This document shows, piece by piece, positions 10,094-20,599 of a stretch of DNA of 64,000 nt. Every line of letters begins with the position of its first letter. Position 1 is the stretch's first letter. Position numbers and translations under genes: made by a program. The stretch covers positions 132,138,514-132,202,513 of the forward strand of contig OV050031.1 of NCBI GenBank assembly GCA_920105625.2, given 5' to 3'. The notes beneath the pieces are model-generated. The model searched no databases, was not told where the DNA came from, and saw only the letters and a program-made list of their open reading frames with translations. Origin of the DNA: Clusia tigrina (lineage: Eukaryota > Arthropoda > Insecta > Diptera > Clusiidae).

Positions 10094-11620
10094 ATGCCGA
10101 AAGTGAGCGAATTAAAAATTGATCAGCTAAAAGTCATCCTACGTGAAAAAGGATTAGCTGCGTCTGGAAGCCGAGCAGAATTGGAACTACGTTTAATGGA
10201 AAACATCGGTACTGATGAAATTGAGGCTCCAACGGTTTTGCATTCTGGTTTGCAGGAGCAAATCAATGATCTTCGCGGTATGATGCAAACTATCGTTGAC
10301 ATGCTTCAGCAGAACAGACAGCAAGAAGTTGTCACAAATGTATTGCAGTTAGATGGGAATAATCAGCGCACGAACGAAAATGTTAGTCAAGTCGTTACTC
10401 CATCAGTTTCTACAGATGCAGATGCACGTAGTTTTTATACAGTAAAAGAAATATCAGATATGATTCCAGAGTTTGATCCATCTAATACGCAATCACTAAC
10501 AGTTCAGCAGTTTATTGGTCGTGTTGGTAGTGTTATGAGCGCTTATCAACTAAATGAAAAATGTGTGTTACTAGCGGTTTATGGTCGTCTAAAAGGTGTA
10601 GCTCGTGTCTGGCTGGATGCACTGCCTACTGTCCACACTAGATGGGATGATTTTTCTGCGGAATTGGAAAATGAATTTAATGTTTTTTATGATGAAGCAC
10701 AAGTGCATCGTATTATGAACGAATCTGTACGCAAAACAAGTGAACGTATATCTGATTATTGTTTTAGGATTTATGCTCTTGGCAAGCGTTTTAAGCTGAG
10801 TGAAGCTGCTATCATTAAGTATACGAGGCAGGGGTTGAACCATCGTTATTTACAAATTGCTATAGCAGCGCAAAGATTTGATAGTGCGAAACAAATGCGC
10901 AAAACAATTGAAGAATGGCTAACGAATCGTCTCAGAAATACCAATTTTAAACAAAATATTGAAATTAAATCCGATTTTAAGAATGTATCGCGTCCGCAGG
11001 CTGATGAAAGCAAAAAAATTGTATGTTACAATTGCAATGAGATAGGTCATATATCGAGCAATTGTAAAAAAGAGCAGAGGCGTTCAAGATGTGCTGATTG
11101 TGATATGGTTCACAAGCGAGAGGAGCCGGTTAACTGTGGTCGTAAGCAGTCTACTTATAATGCTCGAAAAGCTGACATGACGAAAAATGAAAAATGTTTT
11201 GTTAAGCAAATTAATGTAAATGGTAAAATATTTCAAGCGTTAATCGACACTGGTAGTGAGTGCAGCTTAGTTCGTAAGTCAGTCGCGGATATATTAAGTA
11301 TCAAACGGGAAGGGTGTTGTACACATTTAAATGGGATAAGCGGAGGCAGGTACATGATGCGAGAGAGGTGCATGCTCGAGATAGTAATTGGTGATGCAAA
11401 AATAAGTACGTTGGTATATATTGTTGATGATAACATGTTGGAAACTGATTTTCTACTGGGTCAGGATGTGATAGCGCGTAAAGGCTTGATGTTTAAAGTG
11501 GAAAATGGTCAATCAGAATTTGAAGCAGGGTGTCGCAATAATGGTGCGTTGCCTGATGACAATTATTTTACTAAATTAATGAATAATGTAAGTAATGAAG
11601 ATCAGCGTCTTAAACTTTAA
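10094..11620 (+). CDS. Gypsy A Gag-protease with N-terminal SAP-like domain
   Basis: A 508-codon intact frame. Residues about 4-40 match a SAP motif (two helices around LREKGLAASGSRAELELRL), a DNA-binding fold unusual at the front of Gag. Residues about 120-290 form the capsid-like region (FIGRVGSVMSAYQ, WLDALP, SDYCFRIYALGKRFKL). A CCHC knuckle, CYNCNEIGHISSNC, is near residue 311 and a second Cys-rich patch follows. An aspartic protease, LIDTGSECSLV, is near residue 382 with FLLGQDVI downstream. The frame ends at a TAA (11618-11620); the RT continues in the same frame after it, so this stop is either a mutation or a readthrough point. The Gag ATG at 10094 follows an AACAACG context. Confidence 0.9.
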   Translation: MPKVSELKIDQLKVILREKGLAASGSRAELELRLMENIGTDEIEAPTVLHSGLQEQINDLRGMMQTIVDMLQQNRQQEVVTNVLQLDGNNQRTNENVSQVVTPSVSTDADARSFYTVKEISDMIPEFDPSNTQSLTVQQFIGRVGSVMSAYQLNEKCVLLAVYGRLKGVARVWLDALPTVHTRWDDFSAELENEFNVFYDEAQVHRIMNESVRKTSERISDYCFRIYALGKRFKLSEAAIIKYTRQGLNHRYLQIAIAAQRFDSAKQMRKTIEEWLTNRLRNTNFKQNIEIKSDFKNVSRPQADESKKIVCYNCNEIGHISSNCKKEQRRSRCADCDMVHKREEPVNCGRKQSTYNARKADMTKNEKCFVKQINVNGKIFQALIDTGSECSLVRKSVADILSIKREGCCTHLNGISGGRYMMRERCMLEIVIGDAKISTLVYIVDDNMLETDFLLGQDVIARKGLMFKVENGQSEFEAGCRNNGALPDDNYFTKLMNNVSNEDQRLKL

Positions 11621-12518
11621 GCGTTATTGGAAAATTTTAACGATGTGTTCTCAGTCGGTCTTATTGGTATTGGTAAGTCACACCTTATTGAAATGCAAAT
11701 TGTTTTAAAATCAAAAAAAGTTATTGCGCAAGTACCATATCGAGTGCCGGCTCCAAAGCAAATGATTATAAGGCAAATGATTAAAGATCTTGAAGATAAT
11801 GACATTATCACAAAATCAACATCGGAATTCGCGAGTCCTATTGTTTTAGTCAAAAAGAAAGACGGCAGCGACAGATTATGCGTAGATTATCGTCGCTTAA
11901 ATATGTTTGTTGAAAAAGAGAATTTTCCTGTACCAAATATTGAGGAGCAGCTGCATCAAACCAAGCAATATAAATTTTTTACCGTACTTGATTTGAATAG
12001 TGGGTATTACCAAATCCCAATTGCACCTGAGAGCTGCAAATGCACAGCATTTATTACCCCTGACGGCTTGTACGAATTCAAGCGCATGCCATTTGGGTTA
12101 AAAAAATGCGCCCATTGTTTTTCAACGCTTAATGGCAAAAGTTAAGGAACAAGTTTACGAAAACGATCTTATGATATACATGGATGATATTTTAATTGGA
12201 AGTCAAACGTTTGAGGAAATGTTAGAGAAGTTAAATCGAGTTTTAACAGCTGTACGTAATACGGGTCTCACGCTTAATATGAAAAAGTGTGAATTTATAA
12301 AACGAACCATAACATTCCTTGGCCACGAATTGACACCAGAAGGAATTTTGCCAAGTAAAATCAAAACGCAGGCTGTAAATAATTTTCCCACACCAACTAG
12401 TGTGGCAGATATACGCAGATTTTTAGGCTTAAGTGGGTATTTCCGTAAATTTGTCCCCGGATACGCCGTCATTTCGGAACCATTACGCAAACTTTTACGA
12501 AAAAACCAAAAATTTTAG
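11621..12518 (+). pseudogene. Gypsy A reverse transcriptase (one frameshift)
   Basis: Reverse transcriptase that copies the element RNA into DNA. The frame follows Gag-protease directly after its TAA. It shows LEDNDIITKSTSEFASPIVL, DGSDRLCVDYRRLN, the LDLNSGYYQIPI fingers/palm segment, and MPFGLKKCAHCF. A one-base shift at about 12120-12132 follows, and after it the frame carries the catalytic IYMDDILIG near 12177 and FLGHELTPEGI. It ends at an in-frame TAG (12516-12518), after which the same frame continues as RNase H. Catalytic Asp pair intact, but the frame is broken. Confidence 0.9.
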
Positions 12519-14399
12519 TGGACAAAGGCACAAGAAGTCGCATTTGAGCAATTGAAAGCTAAGTTAGTATCTCGACCAGTTTTAGTAGCATATCGTTTAG
12601 ATGCCGAGCATGAGTTGCACACAGATGCAAGTGCACTAGGCTTGGCAGGCGTATTAATGCAGCGTGAAAAAGATGATGTTAAACCGATTGCGTATTACAG
12701 TAGAGCGACAAGCGCTGATGAGCAAAAATTTCACAGTTATGAGCTCGAGACTCTGGCTGTTGTAGTGTCCCTCGAACGTTTCCGATACTATATATATGGT
12801 AAAAGAATTAAAGTCAAAACAGACTGTAGCGCACTTAGGACGACCATGCAAAAGAAAGAGCTTATACCTCGAATCGCCAGATGGTGGCTAAAGATACAGG
12901 ACTATGACATTGAAATAGAACATAGATCGGGTAATAATATGCAGCAAGTCGATGCTCTAAGCCGAAATCCATACGAAGAAGCACAAACAGTTGAAGTTGC
13001 AGATTTGCGTACCGATAAAGCGATAACAAATAAAGATGACTGGCTTTTTAGTATGCAACTTCAGGATCATCGCTTAGTTGACATAGTAAACAAACTCAAA
13101 ACAAACAGCGACATGCAAGACAAAGCGTATGTACTACAGCACGGAAGACTTTTGCGAAAAGTTGACGACAAACTTCTTTGGGCTGTCCCACGCGCACTAC
13201 GACATAAAGTTGTTCAAGATTGTCATACACAAGCAGGACACATGGGTGTCGAAAAAACGTTGGAACGTTTGAAGGCTTATATGTGGTTCCGACGAATGCG
13301 CAACTTCGTTAAACAGTTCATTTTATCCTGTATAGACTGTGCCTATAATAAACGTAGAGGTGGAAGAACTGAAATACAGTATCATTATGATGACATTGAA
13401 CCAATCCCGTTCAGAACTATCCATATGGATCATTTGGGGCCTTTTCCTAAGAGCTCAAAGGGAAAAGAACATCTCCTAGTTATTGTCGATTCGTTCACGA
13501 AATTTACAATGTTATATCCTGTAAAAAGTACATCAACCCGGTATGTTATTGAAGCGTTAAATGAAGCGAGCAGTTACGTTGGTATGCCATCACGCATTGT
13601 GACGGATAGAGGTACAGCATTCACGTCTCGTGAATTTGAAAAGTACTGCTTCGAACACGACATAAAACACATTCTGAATGCAGTGCGTACACCGAGGGCA
13701 AATGGTCAGGCAGAAAGGATGAACCGCACAATTTTGTCTATGTTGTTGCCAATGAATTCTAATGATAAGAAATGGGACGAAAACATACGGTGTGTACAGT
13801 GGGGCATAAACACAATGACGAATAGCGCAACAGGTTGCACACCTCATAAACTTTTGTATGGCTATAAACCACGCGATATTTTACGGAATCGAATCATTTT
13901 AAGTCTACAAGCAAATGATGAAGCATTAGATGACAGACAGCTAACAGATCTTTGTGAAGCAGCAGCGAAAAGAATCAATGAAAAACGAGCAGCGGCGAAA
14001 TCTTCCTTTGACGCTAAACATGCAGCTCCGCACTCTTTTCAAGAAGGTGACTTAGTCCTAGCTGAAAGCGACCCATCAAGCACTGGTACATCAAGGAAAC
14101 TCGAGCCACGATATAAAGGTCCTTTTGTAGTGACTAAAGTCCTAGATCGCGATCGATATCTTATTGAAGATTTGCCTCAAACACGACGAACCCGAAAGCA
14201 TTATTCTTCTGTTTACGCATTCGACAAGTTAAAGCGCTGGTGTCAGTTACCAGAAGACGATGACGACGACGACGATGACGAAGAAGAGATCTGCAACGAC
14301 AACGAGTTGAGCGAGGTCACTCAAGAAGATCAGGAAAGGCCGACTGTAATGAAACATCACCCTGTAAGGCCAAAGCCTAGTTCGACTTGCAACGTTTGA
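12519..14399 (+). CDS. Gypsy A RNase H and integrase, open frame
   Basis: An open frame of over 600 codons after the TAG at 12516. RNase H: HTDASALGLAGVL, YELETLAVV, KTDCSALR and VDALSRNP. The integrase begins with an HHCC zinc domain (HTQAGHMGVEKTLERL, then CIDCAYNK near 13340). The catalytic Asp-Asp-Glu residues are in IHMDHLG (near 13425), VTDRGTAF (near 13603) and GQAERMNR (near 13710). A C-terminal chromatin-binding-like region has RYKGPFVVTKVLDRDRYLIED, then an acidic tail with eight Asp in a row. The last codons lie in the 3' LTR. All catalytic residues are present; only the upstream stops prevent a continuous Pol. Confidence 0.92.
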   Translation, partial: WTKAQEVAFEQLKAKLVSRPVLVAYRLDAEHELHTDASALGLAGVLMQREKDDVKPIAYYSRATSADEQKFHSYELETLAVVVSLERFRYYIYGKRIKVKTDCSALRTTMQKKELIPRIARWWLKIQDYDIEIEHRSGNNMQQVDALSRNPYEEAQTVEVADLRTDKAITNKDDWLFSMQLQDHRLVDIVNKLKTNSDMQDKAYVLQHGRLLRKVDDKLLWAVPRALRHKVVQDCHTQAGHMGVEKTLERLKAYMWFRRMRNFVKQFILSCIDCAYNKRRGGRTEIQYHYDDIEPIPFRTIHMDHLGPFPKSSKGKEHLLVIVDSFTKFTMLYPVKSTSTRYVIEALNEASSYVGMPSRIVTDRGTAFTSREFEKYCFEHDIKHILNAVRTPRANGQAERMNRTILSMLLPMNSNDKKWDENIRCVQWGINTMTNSATGCTPHKLLYGYKPRDILRNRIILSLQANDEALDDRQLTDLCEAAAKRINEKRAAAKSSFDAKHAAPHSFQEGDLVLAESDPSSTGTSRKLEPRYKGPFVVTKVLDRDRYLIEDLPQTRRTRKHYSSVYAFDKLKRWCQLPEDDDDDDDDEEEICNDNELSEVTQEDQERPTVMKHHPVRPKPSSTCNV

Positions 14400-14578
14400 C
14401 TGGAAAGGCAGCCATATTTATAGTCAGTCTTCGCCCAACGTTAACGCAGTCAGCACGAAATGTGGAGTTTATTTCAATTTTTTTTTGACATTGTTAATTT
14501 GTATTCTATATTGCATTTAATTTGTTAATTTGAAAACCAATTAATATAAACTGGATTAAAAAATATATTGCGTTTTCA
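14345..14578 (+). repeat. Gypsy A 3' LTR
   Basis: 234 bp copy of the LTR at 9357, with about four substitutions. The last codons of the integrase frame run into it and stop at 14399. It is followed by the target duplication CAGC. Confidence 0.95.
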
Positions 14579-14582
14579 CAGC

Positions 14583-15600
14583 ATAGTAGCCATTTTAGCC
14601 TTCCTTTGTCACAGTACTCCTTTAGGGATACTACCTCCCTCGCTTTGTGAGAACCGGGCAGATAGGCTGAAGGAATCACCACCTCTTGCTCTCCTCTGAG
14701 TGAATGCCAGGTATAAGATTTCGCTTGAAAGCCTCCTACTTAGGATGCCGGAGTCCGCCTTTGCATTGTGGAGGTTCGGCTGCAGAGATTTTAGCTGCTT
14801 TCTGGAGTGCTTATTTTTGTTCGCAACACGTGAGGGGTTGGTTTCTAAAAACAGATATGGAGGAGGAAATGCTCTTATTGGGCCGGTTCGGCCGTGTCAA
14901 ACTGCAAATGTGAAAGCAGCCTGTTCCTCAGTCTTTGCCCCTTCCTGTGCATAGGTGCTTGTCTCGATGAAGTGCCCATTATTACCGATTATCTCAGCTG
15001 ACAGAGGATCTATGGCAATAGTTAGCATGCAATTGTGTCCTTTTTGGGCTCTGTGCATCACTCTCCAATCGACGATTTTTAACTCCCTCAAGAGCCAGGA
15101 CCGCACCCTGGAATTGAGTCGATCGCAACGTTAGGAACAATGCCCATGTTGTTCACTTCGACTTCCATTCTGTCATCAGTCTCGTTGGGCTCTAGAAGCT
15201 CCTCAGAATGCTGGATGTCAGTAATATTTGTTGCCACTAGGGCAGAAATAAATTTTGTACTCGTATGCGTCCATGAAAAATTCCCACGAGTAATGGGGAA
15301 CAACATGTTTTCCAGAACAGAGCCCCTTGCTCTGAGAAGACTAGTTACAACCAGAGGTAACCAGTTATCTGGAGGCCTCTATTCAAAGACACGCTACCAT
15401 TGTGCCATTCATCCCAAACGCATGATTCGTATAACACTCAGGATTACTGATTGTTCTCTCTAGATTCGCCATATTCAGATTTAGCAAGGGCACCTCGAGT
15501 AGCGTGTGGGCTTACCACGTGTGGTCTGTCTTTGGCTTTCTAGGTAGAGTAAGCCCCTGACTTACGGAAAAATACATAAGTCTGGGCCCCCACGCTAATA
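14583..15600 (-). mobile_element. R1/LOA-like LINE, 5' half (ORF1 and start of endonuclease)
   Basis: Continuation of the LINE at 7780-9356 on the other side of gypsy A. With the duplicated CAGC counted once, the endonuclease reading frame runs straight from 14583 into 9352, which shows that the two halves were one element. Between about 14890 and 15310 are ORF1-like fragments (DWRVMHRAQKGHNCMLTIAID and a segment with SAEIIGNNGHF) typical of the Gag-like protein of this LINE group. Many stops are present. The 5' end is not clear and may lie near 15600, next to a SINE. Confidence 0.7.
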
Positions 15601-15616
15601 ACTATTTAAATTCTCT

Positions 15617-15779
15617 GTAAGGTGTTTGGCAATGAGTACTAGCTACTGAAGCCTTCCACTCGAAGAGAAAGATTTTTTTAGAAAGAAGAATTTTTGTGAC
15701 CTCATCCGGGGCAGGGTTCAAACCTGCGACCCTCTGAATATGAGTCTAGTATGCTTACCACAAGACCACAGAGGGTGGC
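15617..15779 (-). repeat. tRNA-derived SINE, copy 1
   Basis: Minus-strand short interspersed element. Its 5' head has an A box TGGTCTTGTGG (complement at 15758-15768) and a B box-like GGTTTGAACCC (15714-15724), the internal RNA polymerase III promoter of tRNA-derived SINEs. The body matches two other copies at 29131 and 37359. It is not a working tRNA gene: no acceptor stem is formed. I see no clear target duplication. Confidence 0.8.
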
Positions 15780-15809
15780 TATGAAATAACATAATTATAC
15801 CGAATTCCG

Positions 15810-16405
15810 AGGGTGTATCAATAAGTACGTAAAAATTACAATAGATGGGGTTTCCACCTAAAATCCAACATTATCTTTGTCAAGAATCATCTTTGAAAAT
15901 AATGCAGCCTAATTTTCTGAATGATCTGTCAAATAGATTTCTTCTCACAGCCATTTGAAACAGACGCCAACGAACATTTTATTAAAAATGGAAAAAAGGG
16001 AATTTCATTTATAAAATCCAAAGAAAAGTTTGGAAGGTATTATATGTGAGAAAAAAAATTCTCTTCCACCAGGACAACGCACTGGAGCACAAGTCCACAG
16101 TCGCAATGGGAAAATTTCCTGAACTATGTTACAAATTGTACCTTCATTCAACATATCCTCCAGATTTAACCCCCTGCGACTATTTCCTGTTCCAAATATG
16201 GCTCGGCGATAAGAGATTTGGTTCGAATGAAGACGTATCCGAAAAAACAAACGCCTATTTTAAAGGCTTTGGGAAATCATATTATATGGAGGGCATCAAA
16301 AAATTTGAGAAACGTTGAATGAAGTATATCGAGACTATGTTGAAAAATCAACCTTTCTTTTGCCGAAGAGAGTTATTTAAATTTTTCGGAACTTATTGAC
16401 CCGAT
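15810..16405 (+). mobile_element. Internally deleted mariner relic
   Basis: A short mariner derivative bounded by imperfect inverted repeats (ATCAATAAGTACGTAAAAAT near 15816 and the related complement GTCAATAAGTTCCGAAAAAT near 16400). Only the C-terminal part of a transposase remains. The length is about half of a normal mariner, so the N-terminal region has been deleted. Confidence 0.65.
16046..16318 (+). pseudogene. Mariner transposase, C-terminal fragment
   Basis: A 90-codon frame beginning KKILFHQDNALEHKS and continuing YPPDLTPCDYFLFQIW, then KSYYMEGIKKFE. These are the second and third catalytic Asp regions (D,D34D spacing) and the C-terminus of mariner. The first catalytic Asp and the DNA-binding domain are absent. 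The left side is joined directly to 5' non-coding sequence, consistent with internal deletion. Confidence 0.8.
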
Positions 16406-16409
16406 ATCT

Positions 16410-17600
16410 ATAAAGGGTAGTAATAATGGTGGATGCAAGACGGCACGCAACTTGGTTAGTCCATCCCAGCGTGATGGAATGTTCCTAAAGCCACTCTGAC
16501 TATAGAAGTTAGAAGCTGGTCTCGGTGTTTTGAACTGTTAGTTTCTACCTACATGAGCTTCACATTAATTATTTTTCGACCGACTTTTACACGTAAATCA
16601 TCATAGTAAATTAATTTAGAATGAGCTACAAAATATCAATATAAAAATCAAAGCACTTTCAGAAGGTTATTGCAAGCAGCCTTTCCACTCTTAGTAACAA
16701 TACTTAAAACAATCATGACAACAAATCAAAACAATTAACAATTTTGAATGGGAATAGCTCAAACACCTATCAGCGGGTGGAGGATCCGCATCCGCAAGAT
16801 GGAGCAATGACTTGACCCGACATATTAAATGGTCCATTCTAGATGGTGATTTCGCAAGAGCCACCAAATCTGACTTCATTCATTGACAATAGGAGAATTA
16901 TTCAATCCAAGCATAAAATATTGCTTCCATAAAATAGCATAAAAGCTAAATTGAACGCAAACATTCTGTATAATAAAAAGATAATCAATGGCACGGAACG
17001 TCGAACAAAAATAAGTTTGTAGCGCCCACACAAGGCATTTCATCAAATGATGGGAAATCGTCCAGCTCGTAGGGTGAGTCCAGCACGCTCATTTGTAGAC
17101 ACTTCTAGATTTACTAAAAGATGCGCGTTGCTCTATTTGGCTGCACAGTAACAAATGATGTGAACTTGCATAAAGATCTAAGAACAGAAACCTTCATTGG
17201 TTCAATAAAGCGCATTACATTCCATCGACGTGGATGATGTATTTATAAATTGTACTATGACAATGCAAAAACTAATCTTTGAATGACGATATCTTCAAGA
17301 CTGATTGTTTGGAAAAAATTATTAAAATTTTAACTAAATTTGTCATACGATTTCAGTTTATTCAGTCATAAATTCACACTTGAAAAGAAGGAACAGGCAA
17401 AAACAATGGACTGAATGTGGCCAATCGACTCCAAACAACGGTGAACACAGTTCCATCTGCTGGCAAGGTCATGGCGCCGGTTTTTAAATATGCGCGTGGG
17501 AAAATTTTGTGGCTTATTTTGAAAAAGGAAAAACAATCATTGAAATAAAAAAAAGACGGCCCCATGTCAGGAAAAAAGTATTGTTTCTTTAATACAATGC
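16410..17600. other. Unassigned A+T-rich stretch
   Basis: About 1.2 kb with only short chance frames on both strands. I recognise no transposon protein, RNA gene or repeat shared with the rest of the window. It may be old host intergenic sequence or a decayed repeat. Confidence 0.5.
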
Positions 17601-17619
17601 ATCCGTTATCACAGTCGAT

Positions 17620-17780
17620 ACAATTGTTTTATTTTACGTCCCTTGTCTTCGTGCTTTCCGCAAGGAGAAGGGAGACCTAAAGGCCGGAGTCGAATAAAAC
17701 AGAGAGTTTAGGTTTGAACATTATATTTATTATTACTTTATATTTTCTCTAAGGCCAGCTGTCTAGGCGAGGCTGTGACC
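17620..17780 (-). repeat. LTR-like repeat, copy 1 (solo fragment)
   Basis: Shares a segment of about 150 bases with 26731-26893: the GTCCCTTGTC..CGTGCTTTCCGCAAG block, AGAGAGTTTAGGTTT, and TTTTCTCTAAGGCC followed by CTGTCTAGGCGAGGCTG. On the minus strand it ends AAAATAAAACAA, like the R-U5 part of an LTR. Here no retrotransposon frame is adjacent, so it is probably a solo or fragmentary LTR. A small duplication (TATTTAAAGCAAAATCC) follows at about 17787 and 17822. Confidence 0.55.
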
Positions 17781-18208
17781 TTGGTATTTAAAGCAAAATC
17801 CTCACTTTCAAATCGCTTTGTATTTAAAGCAAAATCCCCATTTCCATTGGTTTCAAGGGATTATTGGAATTAATAAAATTGGAATTAAAAAAAATGCGAT
17901 TTAAAAAAAAAAAATTGAATATCTTTCAAAATAAATATTATTCTTTTAAGTTCAATGTTAAATTAAATGTATTTTAAAGTATGCTATATGTGTTGTGCAG
18001 ACGTAGCCAAAACAAACCTGGGCTTTACGTAGGGTCTTCTGCAATTTCCGCCGTATGAGTAAATGCTGTCGGTTTTGTTGCATGTGCATATAGATAGCTT
18101 AAGGATTGGAATAACAGCAATTGCATAGATTTGAATGTATTAGTGCACATCATGCACGTTTTCTTGAATAAGGTCTATATTTCCGTCTGCTTTCTCTTCC
18201 GACATCAG

Positions 18209-18541
18209 TTAAGATAAATTGTTTAACCCGTGTTGGTCGTAATTTTTACTTAGAATCGGAATTTTTACTCGTGGATGGGTGCTTATTTGAGCAGTATTAT
18301 TTTGGTTCTGCATAAGCTTTGAAATACTTAATGGTGGTATAAAAAAATTGTTTACTATGTTGGTTTTAGTTTCTGATCCTTTAGTCATCAAGTGCATTGT
18401 TTTTATATAACAATTGGTTTTGGTCAATTTGTGTTTTTTTATTCTGATGGGACATATTTCTCTGATAATGTACTCAGTTGTGCTCGAATATAACCATTTG
18501 TTTCGTTGATTCAACTTGATCCATATTATATTTGTGTCCAT
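18209..18541 (-). other. Unrecognised 110-codon frame
   Basis: An open frame on the minus strand, rich in Asn, Ile, Lys and Thr, with no motif that I can name. It lies just outside the left inverted repeat of the Transib element (18561), so it is not part of that element. It could be a decayed retroelement piece or a chance frame in A+T-rich DNA. No promoter or homologous copy is visible in the window. Confidence 0.25.
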
Positions 18542-18855
18542 GTTTCGTAACTCACAAATGCACTATGGTCCAGAAGTTATTTTTGGCATTAATTCATACA
18601 AAATATTTCATCCAAACTTTCTACATTGGTTTGTGTAAGTGTAAGAAATAAAAAAAAAAAAATTGAAAATTCGGGACGTGGAACACACCCATACAGTTTT
18701 AAATTCGGAAAAGTTTTAAAAATTTACATGATTTTTATTCATTTAAAAAATATATGTATACTAATTTATATAAATTAAGTACATCTGCAATAAAGAAAAA
18801 ATTATATAATTAGTAAATTGTGCTGAATAGGTTAAATAAGCAGAGACCAAGCGTA

Positions 18856-19830
18856 TCACTTCAAATCATGTAAGTAACCATCTGCATCTAAATGACTCGC
18901 GTATGCTTCCGATTCATCAGAGTCTGAATTGTCTGAATCATTTTCATATACCACAACTTTTAATGTAACAGATACTTGATTGGAGATTTGAAATTCACTT
19001 GGTGGGTCTACCAATTCTACCACATCATGTGGCAATTTTTCTCTCTTCTGATATTTTTCTCTAGCGGATAAATAAAAGCTCGAAAGAAGTGGGTTCGAAG
19101 AATCCATTGGTCTATGAAAATCATGTTATTTTTTCTATAATTCTTTTTTGCAGGTGCGATTCGATTTTTGCTGTGCAATTTACTTCGTTTCTGATGCCGT
19201 TTCACCAAAAAAAAACCAACAGGAATTACTCAGATTTTCATAATTTGTGGACTGTGAAGTAAAATTTTGTGAAATGTTGCTGACATTGGAAACCTCAAAT
19301 ACTTTTCCATATACAAAACAGCAGATTTTTCGCAAAAAATTTCCAATTTTGTGGTATTTATAGGATATTCACAAGGAATAGCAATCAAGATAGCTTTAAA
19401 ATAATTAAAAATTTCTATATCAACTTGCGTGATTTAAGAGAAGAGTTCCAAGTTTCTAAATACTCTCCTGGCAGTGTTTCCGTCATTTGATGTTCCACTA
19501 CCGTTTGTTTTAAGCTTATCTACTTGAAGACCCATTTCTTCCAAAATCGTTTTTCTCTCCTTTCTTATGAAGTTTAAATGCTTCTTTATCCGAAGTTTCT
19601 CTCATTTGCCACTTTTTTATTCCGATTCTGTATGAAATGTGTTAAACAAATTCAAATACTCGATTCCATGTATGTAGTGGGCTGATGCCATACATCAGTG
19701 ATTTAAGCTTAGATTCGAAAATATCAGATGACAAATCTTTGTTATTTGATTTTTTAGCCGCAACAGTAGTTGGATGATTCATTAAATCAAATTCGATTGC
19801 TAACTATCCTGCAGATCCTTTGCATCTTTA
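18856..19830 (-). pseudogene. Transib transposase (RAG1-like), C-terminal half, copy A
   Basis: Minus-strand remains of a RAG1-like DDE transposase, in pieces, with several stops. In order: an IKKWQMRE helix near 19610, a NDGNTARRVF block near 19480, a PMSATFHKILLHSPQI block near 19280, then MDSSNPLLSSFYLSAREK (19107), and a Glu/Asp/Ser-rich acidic tail. The NGNTAR and HKILxH blocks parallel RAG1 SGGNFARK and FHKTLAH. The same blocks occur in copy B (30539-32388), which supports the alignment. The segment carrying the catalytic Glu (SEARNK in copy B) is degraded here. The N-terminal half is missing. Confidence 0.75.
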
Positions 19831-20340
19831 TAAGTGACCTGAGGCCGTCCTGCTTAACTTCAACAGGGTTTTTCGAAATCATTGTCAATAAATTCAATTA
19901 CAGTACTTGCGGAAACCCACCCAGAGTGTTTTTCTTTAAATCTATTTATCACTGAAATTTTGAAAGCTATTCAATAACTTATGCCAACAAGTTTCATATT
20001 TTTTTCCAAATTTAATGTAGATATTTTCAAAAACCCAATCCAAAACAACAGTTTTACGACCGCCTTCATGCTGTAAAACAAATGCTGGAAAAAATTACGA
20101 ATATATATAAAAGGTGCAAAAACGGGCAAAAGCTTCACACATCATTTTAAAGAGCAAAATATCACCTTTCACTTAACACCAAATTTTGCAGCAATACAAT
20201 ACAGAACACAAATCCATACACAAATACGCCGATAAATATAAATGCTGACAAAACACATACAAACATTCCACAATAAACTGAAATTTTTTTATTTAATCCT
20301 TATATGTAAACCATTTTTATTCTTTTTCATTGTAAACGTA
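19830..20340. other. Decayed stretch inside Transib A
   Basis: Between the readable transposase and the poly-T of the jockey LINE there are only broken frames. One minus-strand piece (QHEGGRKTVVLDWVFENIY, near 20050) is unassigned. The stretch may be further Transib sequence or an older insertion. Confidence 0.4.
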
Positions 20341-20599
20341 GTTTTTTTTTTTTTTTTTTTTAATTCAACATGGATTTATTTATTGCATCTTTTCAATCGA
20401 AACCAACAATAATTTTACAAAGCTTACAACTAATAAATAAATTGATGCTCCGCGCCAGTGCTTAGAGCAATTTTAGTTCAAGTACATATTATATAAATTA
20501 TGTTATGTAGAAAAAAAATAAATATATATAAAAATATTAATATAAAGAAACTCTATACTCTAAACGCAGTTTTGATTTTCGGTTGGTAAGCCAATACAA

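Larger units (their letters stand above)
9353..14582 (+). mobile_element. Gypsy A: complete Ty3/gypsy retrotransposon with two LTRs
   Basis: LTRs of 234 bp at 9357-9590 and 14345-14578 begin TGTAATG and end TTTTCA. I count about four differences between them, so the insertion is fairly recent. The 4-bp target duplication CAGC is at 9353-9356 and 14579-14582. Gene order is Gag with zinc knuckle, protease, reverse transcriptase, RNase H, integrase; there is no env. A 500-bp leader (9591-10093) precedes Gag. Pol carries two in-frame stops and one frameshift. The element sits inside the endonuclease of an R1/LOA-like LINE. Confidence 0.95.

Noticed and set aside
16691..16879. Possible small gene on the minus strand
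   Set aside because: Short, no motif, no regulatory context, and of a length expected by chance.
20041..20110. A BRCT- or helicase-like host domain in the QHEGGRK piece
   Set aside because: Only about 30 readable residues inside a transposon, with stops on both sides; not enough to name a family.
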